The translations under genes were made by a program, and so were the position numbers. This document shows, in pieces, positions 1 through 64,000 of a DNA stretch of 64,000 nucleotides. Each line of letters opens with the position of its first letter. Positions within the stretch are counted from its first letter, which is position 1. This DNA comes from Amoebidium appalachense (Eukaryota; Ichthyosporea), in contig CAVNZM010000018.1 in NCBI GenBank assembly GCA_963693365.1, positions 2,108,001-2,172,000 of the forward strand, in the 5' to 3' direction. The notes beneath the pieces are model-generated. The model was given only the letters and a program-made list of their open reading frames with translations. It was not told the origin of the DNA and made no database searches.

Positions 1-127
1 TCCCCCCACCCCCTCCCTCCCCCCATTTTCCTCCGTCCTCCCCCCTCCCCCCCCCCCCCCCTTGTGTGTGATTTCTGGGATCTTTACATGACTGATACCC
101 CGTTGAATCTTATGGTTGGATGGACAG
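1..127. other. intron end at left window edge
   Basis: C-rich tract followed by ordinary sequence up to an acag acceptor at 124-127. I see no coding sequence here; it is taken as the 3' end of an ABCA intron. Confidence 0.5.
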
Positions 128-57990
<57,863 letters not shown>

Positions 57991-58971
57991 TGCACCAATC
58001 ATATAGCTGTTTTTAAACCAGAGTATGTATAAAATTAACTAGAATACTCATTTATTTGTGCATAATTGGCATAAGTTTGGCATAAAGTTTAAGCAAACGA
58101 GCCGTGTAAATTGTATGTGTGATAAGCCTTGTTTGTGCGCCATATATCTTTTCATTATTGTATCAACAATATGTTCTGTATAGCATAGCCTAACTCAAAG
58201 AAACACATTTCATTTCTTTTCTCATCTCCTGTCGTTATACGGAACAAGGCGCTATTATAGGCTACCGCGCAAGTATGTGCCACTGCCCCGTTTATTTGGC
58301 GCTTTTGAGTATTCGGTTAGAAATATGCCCGGCTGATGATTGTTTCCCAACCATTATATGGTTTTCGTCTTTATCCTTGCGAAAGTATGCAACCAAAAGT
58401 GTTGTGATTATATGACGTTTTGTATTCTTGCGCTCTTTCCCCCTGTAACGATGAAGATATTCCATTCATGTGCGAAAATGTGAATGTGTTGTTGACAAAT
58501 AATACAGTTTAGTTTCTTGTAAACCACATCCTAAACCCTTGACACGCGCGATATGATAGTTTTCTGTACGATATAGTGAACAGTTTACCTCCCCCATATG
58601 TATCAAATTTAGGAAGTGATGTTTATATATGCCTTGGGCAGGACGGTGAATAAATGACTTGGGTTTTCTTGGTTTTGAAATCTCTACAATCCAATCACAG
58701 TCGCAACTTGATCCCCCCCCCCCCCCCCCCCCCCCCCCCCGCCGCCCAAAGGCAAAAAAAAAAAAAAAAAAAAAAGGAGAAAAAAGAAAAGAAAAGAAAA
58801 ACAAGAAGGGCTCGAAACCTCATCCCCTTTAAAGCTCGCCTCCTATACCCGTCCCCTCCTTTCCCCTCGGTGCATGTTACAGCTCTTACGGAGAGTAGCT
58901 ATATGCCATGTGTGTGTGGTGGTGATAGTGTGGTGTGTGCATGCATATATGTGCAGGTGGGGAGAGAGGGT

Positions 58972-59003
<32 letters not shown>

Positions 59004-59071
59004 GCCGGTGGTATACGGTGTTCCTTCTTGGTGAACGTCGCACATATGCATTATATTAGTACCAGTACGAA

Positions 59072-59165
59072 TACTACAGTTTAAGTAGTACTACAGTTTA
59101 AGTAGTACTACAGTTTAAGTAGTTACTCTACAGTTTAAGTAGTACTACAGTTTAAGTAGTACTAT
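59072..59165. repeat. short tandem repeat
   Basis: About five units of agtactacagtttaagt, with one ttactct variant. Confidence 0.9.
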
Positions 59166-59514
59166 CAAACCGGTGCACGGGACTCTCAGGACTGAGCCTT
59201 GGACGAATTACTACGTATACCGAAACCGGCGCCTGCCATCATCTTAGCTAAGACTTTTGTAGATCCAGAACACCTTATATAGAGCAGTAGTTATTTGTTG
59301 TCAGACTCTCTTTAAATTTATCATTGCTAGTGGACCGACCATTTTGCAATTTGTAATTATAAGCCTTGCCCGTGGGGTGCTGACCGGGTTGATTTTGTAT
59401 CCGTATACGAAACCCGGCATAACATACATATCCGCAGCTTTACATTTTGTTACTGTTGCTGCTTGTTGGTTGATTCGTTGGGTAGGTGGTTGGTTGGTTG
59501 GTGGTGGTGGTGCA

Positions 59515-59550
<36 letters not shown>

Positions 59551-59880
59551 CCCCCCCCCCACACACACACCAAGATGAACCCCCATCCTTCCCTTCCCGT
59601 TGTACCCCATCCGTCCACCCTAAGGAATGAATTAGCCCGAGCACAACTCGCATTCTCTATGACCCCACTAGGGCCACCTTTCGCTCTGCATTTCTCACCA
59701 AACAAAAAAACCGTTACAGATTTGTTCATACCTTGGTATTAAAATATAATTATCCAGGCTAGAGTCGTTCCTCATCTTTCGAGCCCCCCCCTCCCCCCCC
59801 CCCCCCCCCCCCCCCCGTGTGTGGGTGTGCGTGTATGTTTGCAATGGGGAGGGGACTCACACCTTGTTAAACTCAGACCC

Positions 59881-59912
<32 letters not shown>

Positions 59913-60410
59913 AAAAAAAAAAAAAGATTGAGATCAACCGGATCGATCATGGGATCGATCGCACTGCGCGCGCCCCACATGTCCCCCCCCCCCCCCCCCC
60001 CCCCAACAAACACACACACAAACACACACACTCACACATACGACAACCGCCTCATTTTGCCTTGAACCCTGAACTATCGGTTTGCTTGGCTCACAGCTTT
60101 TCAATTTGATGGCCAACTGCAAAAAACATGTGTGCCAGCAAGCAGTCAGCAAGAATGATTGACACAAGCAAACACACATGACACAAGAAGAGAGTGGATA
60201 AAATTTAAATTCCAGAGGGGGCTGTGAGGGAGGCGTAGAGAGGGTGGGAGGGAGGGAGAGAGAGCGTGAAGGAGGGGACGGAGAGCGGGAGGTAGGGAGG
60301 TGAGGGAGGGAGGGAGGGAGGGAGAGAGAGGGGGGGAAGGGATGGAGGGATGGATGGAGGGGGAGGGGGGGGGGGGGGGGGGGGGGGGGGGAGGGAGGGG
60401 AGGGGGGGTT

Positions 60411-61107
60411 TTTGAATGCGTCAAAAAGTACGAAGTACACAAGAACAAACGGATAACACGATGCAGAATGCAAGCCATACATAAAGAGGATGCATAATAA
60501 GCAGAGCCCATCCTCAGGGGGGGCCCACGTCATCCACAGTACCCGAGTTTCGACCTATTCCCCTCGTTAACGAAACCCAACTCAGATACTGTTTCACTTG
60601 AACATGAGTAGGTCACCCGTCTTGATCAGAGACGAGCAGGGTTGCTTATGCAGGCAAGGGCAGTGGGAAAGGCCGGGGGTTAAAGTTGCAGCAGTAAGCA
60701 GAAGCAAGAAAAATATAGATAGGAACTCAGGAGACGGGGCTTCTAGGAAGCTCCCCCGTCGATACCTAAGTCGATACTTCCCTGGCTAACATACTACACC
60801 AGCTGAAAAGAATTAAGTCCCGAAGGCCGCAGAATTCGCAATCAGAGGGGAAAATATGAGATTTGACCCACGCCGCAGGGTAGTAACACGCTTACTAGGG
60901 CGGAACTTTATCGTCTTCGAACGGAAAGCTATGCCCCCGGATGTCAGCCGGAAATATGGTATCACCCATTGCTTTGGGCTTGAAAAAAGCCAAACCGATA
61001 GTCCGAGTTATGTTACGCCGGCGGGTAACATGCCGCATGGGTTCCAAGGGAGCTGTCGCCAACAGAGCGGTGTGTGCATGCGTGCGCGTAACGCAATGTG
61101 TGAAGTG
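60411..61107 (-). mobile_element. dispersed element copy 3, inverted, 5'-truncated
   Basis: Reverse complement of 10061-10757, the same 697-bp length, with its 188-bp terminal part at 60411-60598. It is cut at cacttcacacattgcg (10061 equivalent), and the cut abuts a poly(G) run (poly(C) in the element's sense). Confidence 0.9.
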
Positions 61108-61361
61108 TGGGGGGGGGGGGGGGGGGGGGGGGGTGGAGAGAGAAAGATAAGAGAGCGAGAGCCTGGGGGAGAGAAAGAGAGAGAGAGGGGGGAAGGGGGG
61201 GGGGGGGGGGGGGAGGGAGGGAAGGAAGGAGGGAGGGAGGGAGGGAGGGGGGGGGGGGGGGGTAGGGAGAGACAGAGAGCAGAGAGAGAGCGGGAAGGAG
61301 GAGACGGAGATAGGGAGGTAGGGAGGTAGGGAGGGAAAGAGAGGAGGGAGGGGGGAGAGAT

Positions 61362-61416
<55 letters not shown>

Positions 61417-61727
61417 AGGGAGAGAGGGAGGCCGAGAGGAGGGTAAGAGAGTGTAAACGGGGTGAGAGGTAAAGAGAGCCTCCCGAAGGTGAGAGAAGGA
61501 GAAGGAGAGGGAGGGAGAGGGGTATGGAGAGGGAGGGTGAGCGAGAGAGGGTGGGTGCGTGGGCGGGTGGGGGGCAGGAGGGAGGAGATATAACCAAGAG
61601 AGAGCGTACCACACACCTAAATACAGCGCTAGCTAGCAGCTGTTGTTACCAGTAGTGTTCCGACATACAACTCTGTGTTTGTGTGTGGTGATGTGTGTGT
61701 GTGTGTGCGTGTTTTTTTTTTTTTTTT

Positions 61728-61777
<50 letters not shown>

Positions 61778-62104
61778 GCTGCTCAGGCCAACAGTTCACG
61801 GCAGGGAGTGCCACCTATGACTTCAAAACATCAAGAAAGCCCATACGACATCATTGCTATACCCTTGCTGACCTAAAGCCTGAAAGTAACAATAAAAGCC
61901 TGCACCCCAATAGACATAGGTGATATCAATCATGTTGCCATCTATATTAAAAATAAGCAGAAATTTCCATACTAAGTGTGGATGTGGGCATGCTTGCATG
62001 CATTCAAGAATTAAACATAACGTCTTACAAAAAAACCAGCATTTTTTCGACGTTAACCTGCTAGGACATTTGGCCTATCATCGGATATTCATACATACAC
62101 ACAT

Positions 62105-62141
<37 letters not shown>

Positions 62142-62336
62142 CCCCCCCCTCCCCCTCCCCCCCCAACACACACACACACACCAACAACAACAACAACAAA
62201 CACACATACACAAAAAAAAAAAAAAAAAAAAAAAAAGATAAGAAAAAGGGAAAGAGAGAGCCCATCCAAGGTATTGCCCTTGGAAAAGGCTTCACACATC
62301 GTATATACCCATTTATGTATACATACATACATACAT

Positions 62337-62382
<46 letters not shown>

Positions 62383-62809
62383 TGTACACCTGTCAATCCC
62401 CACCCGATATGATATGTACAGTATGCTAACACAACCCACATTTCCCCCTCCGTTTTTACTAAATATTAGGCTGTGTTATGCCCTCCTTCCCCACCACCCA
62501 CTTTGAATTTTCGTTCCTAGAGTCCCCATCCGCCCCCGAAACTGACCACCTTTCGCATTCAAACCTCTGCTTTTCTGCTCCACCCCTGCCATTACACCCG
62601 CGCCTGAGCCGTGCCTAGCCATCCCGTGATCATTCCTAAATGACGTCATCCACAGCCAATGGGGTGTCCTTGCTGTTGCTCTGTGGGGTCGACTCGACCT
62701 GCCTGCTGCTTTGAGGTCAATTATTGGCATTGTCGTGGCCGTGGGTTGCATGGGGGGGACGTGGTGCCGGTTGGGAATGTGCGTTGGCGGCTGTGTGCGT
62801 AACAATAGG

Positions 62810-63673
62810 TCACTGGGTAGGGGTTTTGATAGCGGGTTCGGTTTTGGTTACTGGTGCAGGGTTGTAAAAGGGTGGGGGCAGAGGGAGTTCGTATCCGTAT
62901 TCGGTCGGACAGAAGTTGGTTGGGGGCAGGGGGCCGCGTGGTTCGTTTTGCTGCGCCCATGCAGCCAGTGCGTCTCGATCGTATGCCCGGCCAGCCTCGG
63001 TGATTGAAACGAAATAGCCGAGACATTTCCTAAGCCGAACTGAAGCAGAAGTATCTAGTCGCTGCGCCATAAAGGGGTTGGGTAAACGGGATCTGCGTGT
63101 TTGGAAGGAGGCACCTATGCACCCCTCCTTCTCTGCTTCCACTCTATTCAAATAATCGCTAGGAAGGAAAAAGTTTAGGCGCCACAGTTTCTCTCGCTTT
63201 GGAATGTCCAGAGCCCTTATCACCTTGTCCCTCGCTAGCGCCGCTTCCACTTCTGTTGCGTAGGAGCCGCGGTAACCTTCCATCTTATACTGTAACAGCG
63301 CTATCCACGGTTTTTGAATGGAACTGGTGTGGTAGTACACGCCCTTGTACACTGATGATCGCGTCTTTGTTGTTTTCTTTGCCCACCACTCCTCCACCCA
63401 AGCCACATCATCGGCTGTTGGCTTAAATTTGCGCAGATTCCCGAGACTAACATTTTTGAAATCCAGGTGTCTGTGAGGAAACACCCCTTTCTGCACCAAA
63501 TAATCCATCGCTACATCCCGCTGGCGTGCAGCCATATGGATGTTGTCGTAGGATCCCACAAAAAATCTTCCTGCCCAAGCCCTCCACTTTCCCATGCTAA
63601 TATCACATGTTACTCCACGGTAGAGCTGGCGTGTGTCTTTCACATTTCGGGTCGAGAAAGTACAAACGGGCAT
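62810..63673 (-). CDS. AP2/ERF-like protein with three AP2-type repeats
   Basis: AP2 domains bind DNA, so a nuclear transcription factor or an AP2 module of a mobile nuclease is likely. From the Met at 63673 the protein is 287 residues. Domain 1 near the start: YRGV, KWRAWAGRFFVGSYDN, AARQRDVAMDYL. Domain 2: VYKGVYYH, WIALLQYKMEGYRGSYAT, EVEAALARDKVIRAL. Domain 3, partial: LGYFVSITEAGRAYDRDA followed by TNF. The frame is open upstream to 63778 and beyond without another ATG before a stop, so either the Met at 63673 starts translation or an upstream exon is spliced in (possible acceptor gtgcag near 63805). The C-terminus is Pro-rich. No HNH motif is seen, which favours a regulator. Confidence 0.8.
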   Translation of the reverse strand: MPVCTFSTRNVKDTRQLYRGVTCDISMGKWRAWAGRFFVGSYDNIHMAARQRDVAMDYLVQKGVFPHRHLDFKNVSLGNLRKFKPTADDVAWVEEWWAKKTTKTRSSVYKGVYYHTSSIQKPWIALLQYKMEGYRGSYATEVEAALARDKVIRALDIPKREKLWRLNFFLPSDYLNRVEAEKEGCIGASFQTRRSRLPNPFMAQRLDTSASVRLRKCLGYFVSITEAGRAYDRDALAAWAQQNEPRGPLPPTNFCPTEYGYELPLPPPFYNPAPVTKTEPAIKTPTQ

Positions 63674-63872
63674 GCCGAGTGTCTGAGAGCCGTGCGCCGT
63701 TGCCTGCTGGGCCTTCCTTGAGTTACGGGGTAAAAGTGGAAATGCCTTTATATTGCCAGGGTGATTATTGAGTTCCAAGATGAAGCCAATCGTATGTGTT
63801 AACGCACCTGCACCTGATCCTTACAATCATTTGTTTGCTTCAATCCGTAAGCGCTTTTTTTTTATTTTTTAT

Positions 63873-63935
<63 letters not shown>

Positions 63936-64000
63936 TGGTGGTGGTGGTGGTGGTCCCTTTTTTCTTTTTCTTTCTTTTTTTTTTTTTTGGTGGGGGGGGG
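63674..64000. other. upstream region of AP2 gene with (GT)n
   Basis: Open-frame extension of the AP2 gene to about 63805, then (GT)n 63873-63933, (GGT)n and T-G tracts at the right edge. No promoter motif identified. Confidence 0.5.

Larger units (their letters stand above)
57991..62809. other. intergenic region between convergent genes
   Basis: AT-rich unique sequence follows the stop (57991-58700), a plausible 3'UTR with an aataaa at 58649-58654. Then C-A composite 58712-58774, poly(G) 58973-59002, an 18-bp tandem (59072-59165), poly(C) tracts, C-A composite 59882-59925, the inverted element (60411-61107), GA-rich sequence (61135-61520), T-G composite 61710-61775, poly(C) 62107-62138, A tract and (TA)n 62340-62380. 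No gene recognised. Confidence 0.7.

Overview
This is nuclear DNA from a eukaryote, almost certainly a protist or alga with inflated introns. Two genes can be supported. The first is a huge, intron-rich ABC transporter gene on the + strand (about 56 exons, 128-57990, 5' end missing at the left edge). The second is an AP2-domain gene on the - strand near the right edge (62810-about 63673). The two are convergent, with about 4.8 kb of repeat-rich DNA between them. AP2 domains combined with spliceosomal GT-AG introns point to a photosynthetic or once-photosynthetic lineage such as a chromerid, stramenopile or other alga. The sequence alone does not fix the clade.

The transporter is a full-length ABCA-type protein: a long N-glycosylation-rich extracytoplasmic loop (exons from 128 to 20413), TMD1 (21023-30128), NBD1 (31814-36800), a basic linker (37679-38046), TMD2 with its second large loop (38992-48832), NBD2 (49838-54901) and the conserved C-terminal region ending in a Cys cluster (56149-57990). 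Nearly all exon boundaries join in frame, and only about 6.9 kb of the 58 kb is coding. One junction (17663/18077) does not match in phase, one intron (after 32636) appears to be GC-AG, and one small exon (2607-2644) is only a phase-based guess.

The introns are made of dinucleotide arrays ((CA)n, (GT)n, (CT)n), long poly(C)/poly(G) tracts, C-then-A and T-then-G composite homopolymers, and mobile-element debris. The debris includes a 5'-truncated reverse transcriptase (about 21860-22606), three nearly identical copies of a dispersed element (9261-10757, 23567-25069, inverted at 60411-61107), a family of short elements ending in poly(C), a piggyBac-like TTAA MITE (51715-52293), a foldback element (52353-52608) and a small TIR-MITE family (27041-27172, 31034-31136).

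The most unusual signal is that at many exons one edge, with its splice site, has been tandemly copied into the neighbouring intron (exons starting or ending near 13005, 20203, 26340, 29371, 44951/45088, 50572/50713, 54901, 56315). This leaves ladders of decoy splice sites and partial exons. Several of these copies, and several mobile-element ends, begin or end exactly at poly(C)/poly(G) tracts, suggesting a shared junction-forming process.
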